This document shows positions 33,982-42,570 of a DNA stretch of 64,000 nucleotides, piece after piece. The stretch covers positions 1 to 64,000 of the forward strand of contig NZ_CABPSA010000009.1 in assembly GCF_902459615.1 (NCBI RefSeq), in the 5' to 3' direction. The stretch comes from Pandoraea commovens. Lineage in GTDB: Bacteria > Pseudomonadota > Gammaproteobacteria > Burkholderiales > Burkholderiaceae. A program made the position numbers and the translations under genes. Below the pieces are notes generated by a model that ran no database searches, had not been told where the DNA came from, and was given only the letters and a program-made list of their open reading frames with translations. Within the stretch, counting starts at the first letter, position 1, and every line of letters begins with the position of its first letter.

Positions 33982-35235
33982 TCACGCGCGCACGGCAAAG
34001 CGCTTCCCGGGACCCACAGCGGAACAGCCTTGCGCCCACTCGCGGCGCATGACGCCGAGGAGTTCGGGGTCGATGCGAGGTGCGTGTTTGTCGAGCGTCG
34101 CCTGCATTGCAGTCTCGATACGCTCGACAACCCGCTCCGGGTGAGCGACACCACAGACGGTTCTGCCGAACGTCATCAGCGCCTTCGTGTCGGGATAAGT
34201 TCGCTGCTTGTTTAGCTTGAGCGCCAGCGTCCGATCCGTCAGCGTGCGGCCCGACTGAGGATCGAAGTGCGAATAGACGGTCGTGGTCACAACGTCGAAT
34301 AACGGTGCCAGCGAGGGCGCGCGTCCGCCGGGCCGATCATAGATCAGTCCAAAGTTCTTGAGATGCGCATCGCCGTTACGCACCATCACGGACAACGTCA
34401 CATAGTCGAAGAATCGCACGAGACTTTCGGCCCGGTTCTCGGCGCACAAATAGCCAATCATCTCTGCAATCCTTTCGTAGGACCCAAGATACTTCTGTTC
34501 GGCTGACCGCCCCAGCAGCACCGCCATGTCCTCGAATCCGAGTTGTTGCCGCGCGTCGCCCTCGAGATCGAAACGTCGCATGACGAACAACGATCCGTCG
34601 TCGGAGAGCCAGAACTCCGGCACGCTAATCCCGGCTTCGCGGGCGGCGGCCATACAAAGGAACTCGTTTTGCGCGAGATGCGCATAGTCTTCTCCGGCAG
34701 CCTTGACGATCAGGTCCGGCGTGACTGCCGTGCTTTTTTCCACGATGGGTGTGAGCGCATCGGCGTCCGGCATCATGACCTTGGGCTGGAATCCGGAAAT
34801 GCCCGACGACAGGTAGAGGCCGACGAGATGGTCGAACAACTCGTCGCTTGCCCCGGAGTTCAGCAGCGTCGACAGTCCCACTTCTGCGCGCAACGACTCG
34901 CGCGGTTTCTCCGGCACGAAGTAGCGAAGACGACCAATTTGATTAGCCCCCGTGATCGCGAGCAGTCGCATGTCGTCAAGGCGCATGAACTTGCCGAAAC
35001 GCTCCCGAAGCTTGTCGAGCAGATAACCTTCGGGCCGATTCATGGCGAAGACGCTGGGTAAGGCGGTGTCGGCGTAACTCTCGGCGCGGTACGGCATGAC
35101 AAGCGACACCTCGCGCGAACGTTCCGAAGTGGCGTAATTGAAGACGTAGCGCGATTCTTTCGTGAGGGAACCGGCATCGCCTTGCGGAGTACCGATGATC
35201 AGTGATTTGAGCTTGGCATCATCCATCGTCGTCAT
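33982..35235 (-). CDS. hipA: HipA-family serine/threonine kinase toxin
   Basis: 417 residues of the HipA toxin-kinase family. In E. coli HipA phosphorylates glutamyl-tRNA synthetase and induces persistence; the target here is unknown. The Gly-rich autophosphorylation loop is SGISGFQPK (144-152), the ATP-binding Lys is in LIVKAAG (about 178), the catalytic loop is VRNGDAHLKNF (Asp289, Asn294), and the metal-binding Asp is in APLFDVVTT (about 315). ATG 35235 overlaps the antitoxin gene by 17 bp; ATG 35226 is an alternative. Its 3' end abuts ung. Confidence 0.88.
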   Translation of the reverse strand: MTTMDDAKLKSLIIGTPQGDAGSLTKESRYVFNYATSERSREVSLVMPYRAESYADTALPSVFAMNRPEGYLLDKLRERFGKFMRLDDMRLLAITGANQIGRLRYFVPEKPRESLRAEVGLSTLLNSGASDELFDHLVGLYLSSGISGFQPKVMMPDADALTPIVEKSTAVTPDLIVKAAGEDYAHLAQNEFLCMAAAREAGISVPEFWLSDDGSLFVMRRFDLEGDARQQLGFEDMAVLLGRSAEQKYLGSYERIAEMIGYLCAENRAESLVRFFDYVTLSVMVRNGDAHLKNFGLIYDRPGGRAPSLAPLFDVVTTTVYSHFDPQSGRTLTDRTLALKLNKQRTYPDTKALMTFGRTVCGVAHPERVVERIETAMQATLDKHAPRIDPELLGVMRREWAQGCSAVGPGKRFAVRA

Positions 35236-35482
35236 CCATGCGACGTATGTCGTCGTAGTTCAGTCGCGCGGTATCCAGACGAAGTCCGAGATCGAGCGCA
35301 CCGAGCGCCTTCATCACCGCATGAAGGCCGACATTCTCGCCCTTTTCCAGCTGAACGATCGTCATGCGACTCAAACCCGCATGCTCGGCGACCCAGATTT
35401 GCGAACGCTTGCGGGCCTTGCGGGCCCGCTGAAAACTGGCCCCGAACTGGCTTGGCAGGACGTCAATAGAAAAGTCAGTCAT
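35219..35482 (-). CDS. hipB: HipB-like helix-turn-helix antitoxin
   Basis: About 87 residues, an XRE-type DNA-binding domain (QFGASFQRARKARKR, then WVAEHAGLSRMTIVQLEKGENVGLHAVMKAL) followed by a short acidic tail ending MDDDDG. It would neutralise HipA and repress the operon. ATG at 35482 is preferred; ATG 35491 would add three residues, and the larger frame to 35566 is unlikely. An inverted repeat just upstream (35496-35511) is a likely operator. Confidence 0.85.
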   Translation of the reverse strand: MTDFSIDVLPSQFGASFQRARKARKRSQIWVAEHAGLSRMTIVQLEKGENVGLHAVMKALGALDLGLRLDTARLNYDDIRRMDDDDG

Positions 35483-35495
35483 GGCGATCATTTTC

Positions 35496-35511
35496 GGGAA
35501 ATTCACTTCCC
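35496..35511. promoter_or_regulatory. Candidate hipBA operator
   Basis: GGGAA-ATTCAC-TTCCC, a perfect 5-bp inverted repeat with a 6-bp spacer, lies 5 bp upstream of the first hipB ATG. E. coli HipB sites have a comparable short inverted-repeat layout (TATCC, eight bases, GGATA). Confidence 0.5.
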
Positions 35512-35557
35512 ATGATAGCCAACACTGACAAAAACGAAAGTCCAATATGTAGGTGAT

Positions 35558-35595
35558 AACGATCATTTTTAATTTTTTTTCGAGAAATGATCGTT
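35558..35595. repeat. 11-bp inverted repeat with T-rich loop
   Basis: AACGATCATTT (35558-35568) and AAATGATCGTT (35585-35595) are perfect complements around a 16-nt loop containing eight consecutive T. It could be a regulatory site for hipBA or the TonB receptor; GATAACGATCATT also resembles a Fur half-box. Confidence 0.5.
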
Positions 35596-35715
35596 AAAGC
35601 TTACAAAATGAATCACGCAAACTGCGCATCGCTTGACTCACAACAACGTATACGATTCTGCATACGCTCTTAAGCATTTACATACAAAAGTGAAGCCATT
35701 ACACTCCATTTCCGT

Positions 35716-35740
35716 AATGAGAATCCATATCAATCTCATT
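35716..35740 (+). promoter_or_regulatory. Fur-like iron box
   Basis: AATGAGA at 35716 and TCTCATT at 35734 form an inverted repeat 75-99 bp upstream of the receptor start, with AGAATCCATATCAATCT between and within the arms. Position, AT content and pairing match Fur boxes upstream of betaproteobacterial siderophore receptors. Confidence 0.65.
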
Positions 35741-35814
35741 AACAAAAACTACTAAACCGTGCGTTACCCGGCCTGCGAAGTGTCCGAAGGTGGCGCCGCA
35801 GCTGGAACACACGT

Positions 35815-38070
35815 ATGTCTACCGCCTTTCAGACGCGCGAGCGTCTGCTCGCCGTCGCCTGCGCCCTAGTCGTCGCTGGCAGCTTCGCCACCCAATCCGC
35901 TCACGCTCAAACGCCTGCCAACACTGCTGACGCGGCGCCGCAAGCCACTGGCTCGACCAACGCTCCGGCCGTCGCGCTGCCCACGACGCAGGTCAACGAC
36001 AGTGCCGTGTCGTCGGCCATGCAGACGACAACGCTGCCGTCTTATAAGTTCGTCGCCCCGCTGCGCGACACGCCGCGCTCGATCACCGTCATTCCCGAGG
36101 AGCTGATCAAGCAGACGAATGCCACGACCTTCGCCGACGCGCTCAAGACCGTGCCCGGCATCACGTTCCTCGGTGGCGACGCTGCGGCGAACCCGTCCGC
36201 CGACCGTCCGGTCATTCGCGGCTTCGAATCGCGTAACTCGATTTTCGTGGACGGCATGCGCGACTCGGGCGTGCAGAATCGCGAGACGTTCGACATCGAG
36301 AACATCAGCGTCATCAAGGGCCCGGACTCGGTCTACGCCGGACGTGGCGCCGTGGGCGGCAGCATCGACATCACCACGAAGACGCCGCGACTGGAAGACT
36401 TCACCAACGCAAGCTTCGGTCTCGGGACCAACAGCTACAAGCGTCTGACGTTGGACGTGAACCGTCAGGTGAACGACCAGACTGCCGTGCGCCTGAACAT
36501 GATGGGTCACGACGCCGATCAGGCCGGTCGCAACAACGTCTACAGCAAGCGCTGGGGTATCGCACCGTCGGTGGCGTTCGGTCTGAACAGTCCGACGACC
36601 GTCACGATCAGCTATTACCACCTGAATTCGTACGACATGCCGGACTTCAGCGCACCGTTCCGCTCGGCGGGCGGCACGCCGGACGGCGGCTTCCAGCGCA
36701 ACCAGTTTTACGGCCTGAACAATCGCGATTACCGTCGCGGTCAGACGGACACTGGCGAAATCAAGGTCGAACACCGCATCAACGACACGTGGAAGATCAA
36801 GAATACGACGATGGTCGGCCGCTCGACGCTCGATTACGTCGCCACAAACCCGCAGTTCCAGTCGGCCACGTCGAACATCATCTCGCTACAAGCCAAGAGC
36901 GGTAAGTACGCCACCAACAGCATCGCCAACCAGACGGAACTGACCGGCAAGGCCACGCTGTTCGGCTTCGAGCACACGCTCACGACGGGCCTGGAGTTCA
37001 GCAACGAGCAAAGTCGTTACGAGGGCTATCTCGTCGCAGACAGCGCAGGCAACAACATCCGCTCGGGCGGTCCGTGCTCGATCGCGTACAACTGCACGAC
37101 CATCGGCAACTGGAACCCGGACAATCCGTGGACCGGCACCCTGACGCTTAACGGCGACAAGGCCTTCCCGGGTGCCGCCACCAACACGCGTACGAACACC
37201 GCGTCGGCCTATCTGTTCGACAGCGTGAAGCTCTCGGACCGCTGGCTGCTCAACACCGGTGCGCGCTTCGACCGCTTCGACGTGAGCGCCGTGCAAGCGG
37301 GTGCCCCTGACCTGAACAACACTTCGAACCTGTTCAGCTTCCAGTTGGGTGTGGTCTACAAGGTGCTGCCGTCGTTGAGCCTGTACGCGTCGTACGGTAC
37401 GTCGGCCAATCCGCCGGGCGCGAACAGCGGTCTGGGCGGCGGTACCGATCAGATCACCGCGACCAACAACAACCTGTCGCCCGAACGTAGCCGCAATATC
37501 GAAGTCGGCGCGAAGTGGGACGTGATCGACCAGCGCCTGTCGCTGACCGCAGCCCTGTTCCAGACAGACAAGACGAACGCTCGCGTCTCCGACGGTCTGG
37601 GCGGCACGATCAACGCGGGTAGCCAGCGCGTGCGCGGTGCAGAACTCGGCTGGGCAGGAAATCTGACGAACCACTGGCGCGTGTTCGGCGGCTACTCGTA
37701 CCTGAACGCGATCACGACCGATGCCGGTCCGGCCGCTGCGCCGGGCTCGAACGGTCTGCCGATGGTGATGGTGCCCAAGCACAACCTGACGCTGTGGACC
37801 GACTACGAAGTGATGCCGAAGCTCACGCTGGGTGCAGGTATGACGCTCTCGAGCCTGACCTACGCATCGGTGTCGTCTACCGTGCGCAAGTGGACGCCGG
37901 GCTATGCCCGCTTCGACGCGGTCGCCACGTACCGCGTGTCGCGCTCGGTCGATCTGCAACTGAACGTGCAGAACATCTTCGACAAGAAGTACTACGCCAG
38001 CGCTTACCCCATCTACGCCACGTGGGCACCGGGCCGTACCGCCATGCTGACGCTGAACTTCCATCAGTAA
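35815..38070 (+). CDS. TonB-dependent siderophore receptor (Fiu-like)
   Basis: Outer-membrane beta-barrel of 751 residues. The signal peptide is about 31 residues, ending SAHA. The plug domain begins near 75 with PLRDTPRSITVIPEELI and includes RPVIRGFESRNSIFVDGMRDSG and GPDSVYAGRGAVGGSIDI. The barrel ends in the C-terminal phenylalanine-containing LNFHQ. It resembles catecholate-type receptors (Fiu, PiuA). It imports ferric siderophore with TonB-ExbBD energy. Upstream Fur-like box suggests iron repression. Which siderophore is not deducible, and no biosynthesis or ABC uptake genes are nearby. Confidence 0.92.
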   Translation: MSTAFQTRERLLAVACALVVAGSFATQSAHAQTPANTADAAPQATGSTNAPAVALPTTQVNDSAVSSAMQTTTLPSYKFVAPLRDTPRSITVIPEELIKQTNATTFADALKTVPGITFLGGDAAANPSADRPVIRGFESRNSIFVDGMRDSGVQNRETFDIENISVIKGPDSVYAGRGAVGGSIDITTKTPRLEDFTNASFGLGTNSYKRLTLDVNRQVNDQTAVRLNMMGHDADQAGRNNVYSKRWGIAPSVAFGLNSPTTVTISYYHLNSYDMPDFSAPFRSAGGTPDGGFQRNQFYGLNNRDYRRGQTDTGEIKVEHRINDTWKIKNTTMVGRSTLDYVATNPQFQSATSNIISLQAKSGKYATNSIANQTELTGKATLFGFEHTLTTGLEFSNEQSRYEGYLVADSAGNNIRSGGPCSIAYNCTTIGNWNPDNPWTGTLTLNGDKAFPGAATNTRTNTASAYLFDSVKLSDRWLLNTGARFDRFDVSAVQAGAPDLNNTSNLFSFQLGVVYKVLPSLSLYASYGTSANPPGANSGLGGGTDQITATNNNLSPERSRNIEVGAKWDVIDQRLSLTAALFQTDKTNARVSDGLGGTINAGSQRVRGAELGWAGNLTNHWRVFGGYSYLNAITTDAGPAAAPGSNGLPMVMVPKHNLTLWTDYEVMPKLTLGAGMTLSSLTYASVSSTVRKWTPGYARFDAVATYRVSRSVDLQLNVQNIFDKKYYASAYPIYATWAPGRTAMLTLNFHQ

Positions 38071-38390
38071 GCGAGTTGTTGTCGGCCCGCTCACCTTGCT
38101 GATCGGGCTGACGCAGGAAATCCGGCGAGTGCCGCCGGGCTTCCTGCAAATCCCTCCCTCATCCTCCTCCCCCGCCGCACTTCCCCCGTCTGGCCTCGAT
38201 TCGTTGTTACAGCGAAGCCTGATTTCAAACACTCGACTCACATCGCCCGTTTCATTGTGTGACCCCAGTCTGCGTGACATGATGACGCCGCGCGGCAGAC
38301 GGGATGCCATTCGAGTGTCCACGCACCGCATGAAAACAATCAGAAGACGTTCGTCATAACGCAGTTTGCCTATTCGTACGGGGGTTCGAG
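38071..38390. other. 320-bp intergenic region after the TonB receptor
   Basis: Contains the hairpin at 38113-38147 and otherwise no gene or repeat that I can support. The promoter of the lipoprotein-protease pair should lie in its last 150 bp. Confidence 0.5.
38113..38147. terminator. Terminator-like hairpin after the TonB receptor
   Basis: GCAGGAA / TTCCTGC plus an inner CCGGCG / CGCCGG stem around AGTGC form a long, stable hairpin. No T run follows, so it is either a weak terminator or an mRNA 3' stabiliser. Confidence 0.6.
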
Positions 38391-39533
38391 ATGGCAAATC
38401 GGGGAGTCGCTGTCACCGCGTGTGCCAATGCCGCGCGGTCGTTCGTTATCGTTGTCGCCATCGCCGCACTCGCGGGATGTTCTGCGACGCAGATCCATAG
38501 CAAGGATTCGCTGCAAAGCGCCGCCGATGGTTTCGACGCAGCCGTCAAAGCCTCTGCCGACGCCTTCGATACCGAACTCAAATCCCGCTCTCGCGTGCGG
38601 CGCATCGAAGCCGTCGAATACTACGTGCAAACACGTCACGTGAAAGCAAACGAGGTCCGTATCTTCGACATCGATGCGGACGACCCGCAAGGCTCTTTCG
38701 CTCGCTTCGTCTGCGCCGGAACGGACGACTTCGTCAGAGAAAAAGCCGCCCTGTCATTCGACACGGCGTACGCTGGTGGCCTCAAACAAGTGCTCGCCGA
38801 GGGCGACAATTCCATCGGCGGTCAGTGGTCTCGCTTTCAGGCGCTACGCAAACCGATCACCGTTCCGGGCATTCCCGACGGCACGGTTCCAAAAAACGCC
38901 GTCGCCGCCTGCGCCGCCGATTTGAAAAGGCGTCTGATCGACTGGAAGCAGGGACGCCCGTCGACAGCGGTGTCGACGGAAGCGGTCACCGCCGTCATTC
39001 CGGTCGCGGTCGCCGCCTATAAGGCGCTCGCCGCGCTCATTCAGACGGGATTGACGGCATACAACGACATGGCGGCCAAGGAGCGCTTCGCCAAGTACGT
39101 GAATGAATTCCATCCCCAGTTTGAAACGGTGATGAACAATGACTTCAAGGAATCGACCGTCGCAGACGCGTGGAACCGGCGTCAGATCGCGTCGCTGCAA
39201 CGTCCCTATGCGACGTTCCTCAAGCTGTTGCTCACGCCCGCAAAAATCTCCAATGCCGACGACGACATTCGCATTCGCGAACTCGGCATGCTGGCCAACG
39301 AACAACTCGCCGAATACGACGCCCTGCACGCCAGCCCGTCGCCGGTCCTGCTACGCAACAAGCTGATCGAGGCCGAAAGCCAGTTGGTCACGCTCGTCAA
39401 CGACAAGCACGTTTCGATCGCCGAGCTGGTCGCGTTCTTCAAGGAACTGAAGGACGACTTCGATAAGGCCAAGACCCAGTACGCCGCCGCCGACGCTGCG
39501 GTGCGCGCCGTTCCGGAGGCATGGAAACAATGA
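38391..39533 (+). CDS. Predicted lipoprotein of unknown function
   Basis: 380 residues. The N-terminal hydrophobic segment ends in a lipobox AALAGC (Cys30), predicting lipid anchoring. The rest looks mainly alpha-helical, with DSLQSAADGFDAAVKASADAFD early, a hydrophobic stretch at about 200-225 (AVIPVAVAAYKALAALIQTG) and helices with charged residues to the end. I recognise no family. Its stop overlaps the start of the secreted protease gene (ATGA at 39530), so the two are coupled and probably work together, for instance as an anchor or inhibitor for the protease. Confidence 0.75.
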   Translation: MANRGVAVTACANAARSFVIVVAIAALAGCSATQIHSKDSLQSAADGFDAAVKASADAFDTELKSRSRVRRIEAVEYYVQTRHVKANEVRIFDIDADDPQGSFARFVCAGTDDFVREKAALSFDTAYAGGLKQVLAEGDNSIGGQWSRFQALRKPITVPGIPDGTVPKNAVAACAADLKRRLIDWKQGRPSTAVSTEAVTAVIPVAVAAYKALAALIQTGLTAYNDMAAKERFAKYVNEFHPQFETVMNNDFKESTVADAWNRRQIASLQRPYATFLKLLLTPAKISNADDDIRIRELGMLANEQLAEYDALHASPSPVLLRNKLIEAESQLVTLVNDKHVSIAELVAFFKELKDDFDKAKTQYAAADAAVRAVPEAWKQ

Positions 39534-40747
39534 ACCGGCTAAATCTTGGGATAGCCATCGGCGCGCTGATCACGAGCTATACGATCCATGCGGGGGCACA
39601 GACGCAGGCCCCGAACGTCGCCACTTCCGCGGCCACGCAGGCCCGACAAGAAGCCGAGTCGCTCGACGTGAAATCGCAGTTGCAGCGTCAGGATCTCGCG
39701 CTTAAGAAGGAACAGGCGGTGTGGCTGAAGAACTCACAGACGCCGCTCGTCGCCGCGAAGGTGCAGGAGATCGATCAGGCGCGCAACAATATCGCCGCCG
39801 CCTCGCGCTTGCTCGACGGCGAACCGCCGCAATCGCTCAAGGACCTGAAGGAGAAGACGGAGACGATTCGCGTCGTCACGCGCCCTGTCTATGGTGTGTG
39901 CTCGGGCGCCCCCTGGGCAAACGATCAGATGACCGCTTGGCGTAGCTGGCGCGATTACATCGGCGATGTGTCGTCGTCACTCGCTACAGTGGCGAAAAGC
40001 GTCGGCGTGATCTTCCAGTATTACCAGCCGGACGCGGCAGCGAAACCGACTTACATGAGCGTCGGGGCGACGGCGTTCGTCGTGGGCAAGTCTCACATCA
40101 TCACGAATCGGCATGTCCTTCAGAACTACGCTTATATCGATAAACAGGGCGCGTGGCGTCTCTACGGCAAGCAATTGCTGGTCGTATCGTTCCCTCTGGA
40201 GTATTCGAGTTGCGCCACACGCTCGCCGCAGCGAGATGTACGCATCGTCGCCATCGAAGCGGTGGGCGGCGACGGCGAGAACAACGACTACGCCATTCTC
40301 CGGACGGAAGACAACGCACTGCCGCCTGCCGCACCGCTCGCCGCCAACTTCAATCTGACCGAAGGTTCGCGTGTTGCCGTCATTGGATATCCGTCGCGTC
40401 CGGTGAGTTGTGCCGGGGCCGATGCCGGGGACGATTGCACCTATCTGTCGGAGAAGCAGATCGATACGATGTTCAAGCTGCCGGACAGTCAGATACCGTT
40501 CCCCGCCGAGCGCATCGCGCCGGGCATGTTGTTGATAAACCCGAGCCTCGACCCGCAACAGTTCTCTTACGACTCATCGACGTGGGGCGGCAATTCCGGC
40601 TCGCCGGTCGTGCGCCTGTCCGACGGGATGATCGTTGGACTGCACTACGGTGGCTACGGGGGAGATAGTGAGAAGGCGACATATAACAACGCCATCAAAG
40701 TCGACCGCATCCGCAAAGCGCTTGCCGATGCTGGGGTGACTCAGTGA
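39530..40747 (+). CDS. Secreted trypsin-like serine protease
   Basis: 405 residues from ATG 39530, which has GGAGG 10 nt upstream and overlaps the previous stop; ATG 39521 would leave almost no spacing. A signal peptide (ending HAGA, about 23) is followed by a charged, coiled-coil-prone stretch (about 33-115), then a chymotrypsin-fold domain. The triad is His195 in ITNRHVLQ, Asp253 in NNDYAILR and Ser356 in TWGGNSGSPVV. No PDZ domain, so it is not DegP-like. Partner of the upstream lipoprotein. Its stop abuts the convergent pirin stop. Confidence 0.85.
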   Translation: MNRLNLGIAIGALITSYTIHAGAQTQAPNVATSAATQARQEAESLDVKSQLQRQDLALKKEQAVWLKNSQTPLVAAKVQEIDQARNNIAAASRLLDGEPPQSLKDLKEKTETIRVVTRPVYGVCSGAPWANDQMTAWRSWRDYIGDVSSSLATVAKSVGVIFQYYQPDAAAKPTYMSVGATAFVVGKSHIITNRHVLQNYAYIDKQGAWRLYGKQLLVVSFPLEYSSCATRSPQRDVRIVAIEAVGGDGENNDYAILRTEDNALPPAAPLAANFNLTEGSRVAVIGYPSRPVSCAGADAGDDCTYLSEKQIDTMFKLPDSQIPFPAERIAPGMLLINPSLDPQQFSYDSSTWGGNSGSPVVRLSDGMIVGLHYGGYGGDSEKATYNNAIKVDRIRKALADAGVTQ

Positions 40748-41653
40748 TTACTTCCGCTCGACGCAAACGGGTGTGAGCACGCCCATCGATCCTTGCTGAT
40801 AGCGGCGAGTGAGGGCGACCAGATCGGCTTCGTCGCGTGCGGCGAAGTTGCCGCGATAGACCACGGGGGCGTCCAGCGGTTCGCCACCGGCGAGCATGAG
40901 GCGTGCGCCGCTGCGTCCTGCCAGTTGCCAAGTGCCGGGCGGCAACAACAGAGCCTGAACGCTGCCTTCCACACGCAACGGGTGTCCGGCGACTGCCGCG
41001 TCACCCTGTGCGATCAACGCGATCCAACGGCGACCGTCGCACGGAATGTCGAGCGTCCGAACCGCGTCGGCATGCCAGTCGAGCTGCAGCAACGTCGTGC
41101 AACCGCCGTCGTTGCGCTCCACTGCATGCTCAGCCCAGCGTCCACAGATCAACGTCAGTTCGACATCGCCCTCGCGCCAGCGCGGCATCGACCCGGCGCG
41201 CACGACCGTCTGCACGGGTGCGCCATGCGGATGCTGTCCGTCACGACTGACGACCATGCGCACGCCGCGCACTGAAGCGCACGCGTTCTCCGGGACGTCT
41301 TCATGCACCGTGCCGCAATTCGTTTCCAGCCAGAGCAGATCGCCGGGATGCAGCGTGTCGTCGCCACCGTGGGCGTGACGGCTGCGCAGCGAGGTCGTCG
41401 ATTCGGGGAAAAGATATGTCGCCACGACACACCCGGCATGCGGATGCGGCGGAATGCACGCGCCATGACGACGGAAGAGGTCGACCGACAGGAACGGGTC
41501 CGTGTGCTCGACCTGATCGAAAACACCCGCTCCCGCCGCAGCCGCACATCGGCCGGGACGGGAAACGGGAAGCACGCGCGGGATGGCGTTCGCACCGGCA
41601 TGGGCGGCCGGGCGCTTGGTCAGACGCGGATGCAGGGGCGTCGGATGGGCCAT
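40748..41653 (-). CDS. Pirin-family cupin protein
   Basis: 301 residues with two cupin halves. The metal-binding region of the first is PPHPHAGCVVATYLF, with later HAHGGDDTLHPGDLLWLETNCGTVHEDVPE. Pirins bind iron or other divalent metals, and some have quercetinase activity. ATG 41653 is preceded by CAGGTT; a longer frame to 41758 is Pro/Arg-rich and unlikely. It lies just downstream of, and on the same strand as, the azoreductase gene (43 bp), so the two redox-type genes may be co-transcribed. Confidence 0.85.
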   Translation of the reverse strand: MAHPTPLHPRLTKRPAAHAGANAIPRVLPVSRPGRCAAAAGAGVFDQVEHTDPFLSVDLFRRHGACIPPHPHAGCVVATYLFPESTTSLRSRHAHGGDDTLHPGDLLWLETNCGTVHEDVPENACASVRGVRMVVSRDGQHPHGAPVQTVVRAGSMPRWREGDVELTLICGRWAEHAVERNDGGCTTLLQLDWHADAVRTLDIPCDGRRWIALIAQGDAAVAGHPLRVEGSVQALLLPPGTWQLAGRSGARLMLAGGEPLDAPVVYRGNFAARDEADLVALTRRYQQGSMGVLTPVCVERK

Positions 41654-41696
41654 GGGGGAACCTGCGCGTGCGGGAGAAGCAACAGCGATTCGACGA

Positions 41697-42296
41697 TTAC
41701 AGCGCGGCGATGGCTTCGCGGGCACCGGCGAATGCGGCAGCCGCCGATTCCGGACCACGGGCGAGACCTTCGGCGTAGATGAACGTCACATCCGTCATGC
41801 CGAGGAAGCCGAGAATCGTCTTGATGTACGGGGTCTGGCTGTCGGCCGGCGTGTCCTTGTAGTTGCCGCCGCGCGCAAACGCCACGATCACCTTCTTGCC
41901 CTGGATCAGGCCTTCCACGGTGCCGTCTTCGCGATAACGGAAGGTCACGCGGGCACGGGCGATCCAGTCGAAGTACGCCTTCAGTTGCGTCGGCACCTGG
42001 AAGTTGTACAGCGGCACGCCGAAGACGATGGTGTCGGCGGACTGGATTTCGGCGATCAGTTCGTCGCTGCGGGCGATGATGGCCTTTTGTTCGTCCGAAC
42101 GCTGCTCTTCCGGCGTGAAGAACGCGCCGATCACGGCTTCGTCGAGGTGCGGCACGCCATCGGCCAGCAGGTCACGCACAACGACCTTCGCGCCAGGGTT
42201 CTTGGCAACGAGTTGCGCCACGGTTTCGTTAGCGAGCGTGGTCGAGTTGGCGCCTTGCGAGCGGGCGGCGGAATTGATTTGCAGAATGGTGGTCAT
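41697..42296 (-). CDS. azoR: FMN-dependent NADH-azoreductase
   Basis: Flavodoxin-like quinone/azo reductase, 199 residues. N-terminal [18 protein letters not shown] provides the FMN phosphate loop, [25 protein letters not shown] is the FMN-ring and dimer region, and [10 protein letters not shown] follows. GGAG lies 9 nt before ATG 42296. It is divergent from a LysR regulator, the usual arrangement for LysR-controlled quinone or azo reductases. Probable job: two-electron reduction of quinones under stress. Confidence 0.92.
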   Translation of the reverse strand: MTTILQINSAARSQGANSTTLANETVAQLVAKNPGAKVVVRDLLADGVPHLDEAVIGAFFTPEEQRSDEQKAIIARSDELIAEIQSADTIVFGVPLYNFQVPTQLKAYFDWIARARVTFRYREDGTVEGLIQGKKVIVAFARGGNYKDTPADSQTPYIKTILGFLGMTDVTFIYAEGLARGPESAAAAFAGAREAIAAL

Positions 42297-42446
42297 GTCA
42301 CTGGCTCCAGAGCCGGGGGTGTTCCCGAAAGTTCGTAAATCCGTTCGTGCCAGGCGTCCCGCTTTGGGTCGCCTTGAATTGCACGTCGGCTTGGGATGAA
42401 TTCTAGTTACCCCCAAAAATGAAACAAGCCGGTAAAATCGAATTGT

Positions 42447-42466
42447 TTGTTCCCATTTTGGAACAA
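42447..42466. promoter_or_regulatory. Candidate LysR operator between azoR and lysR
   Basis: TTGTTCC-CATTTT-GGAACAA is a perfect 7-bp inverted repeat with the T-N11-A core typical of LysR-type binding sites. It lies about 150 bp from azoR and 105 bp from the regulator start. AT-richer than its surroundings. Confidence 0.7.
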
Positions 42467-42570
42467 TGAAGAAGCGCCGCAGGATTGAGGGGCAGCACCG
42501 CCGATTTCACTGCATCATGGCGCGACCTCATACCGAATGACCGCGTAACAGGGCGCAAGGAGCGCGCGCG

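Larger units (their letters stand above)
35492..35814. other. AT-rich intergenic island between hipB and the TonB receptor
   Basis: 323 bp of clearly AT-rich sequence in a GC-rich chromosome. It contains the hip operator candidate (35496-35511), an 11-bp inverted repeat with a T-rich loop (35558-35595), and the Fur-like box (35716-35740). No gene seen. Confidence 0.6.
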
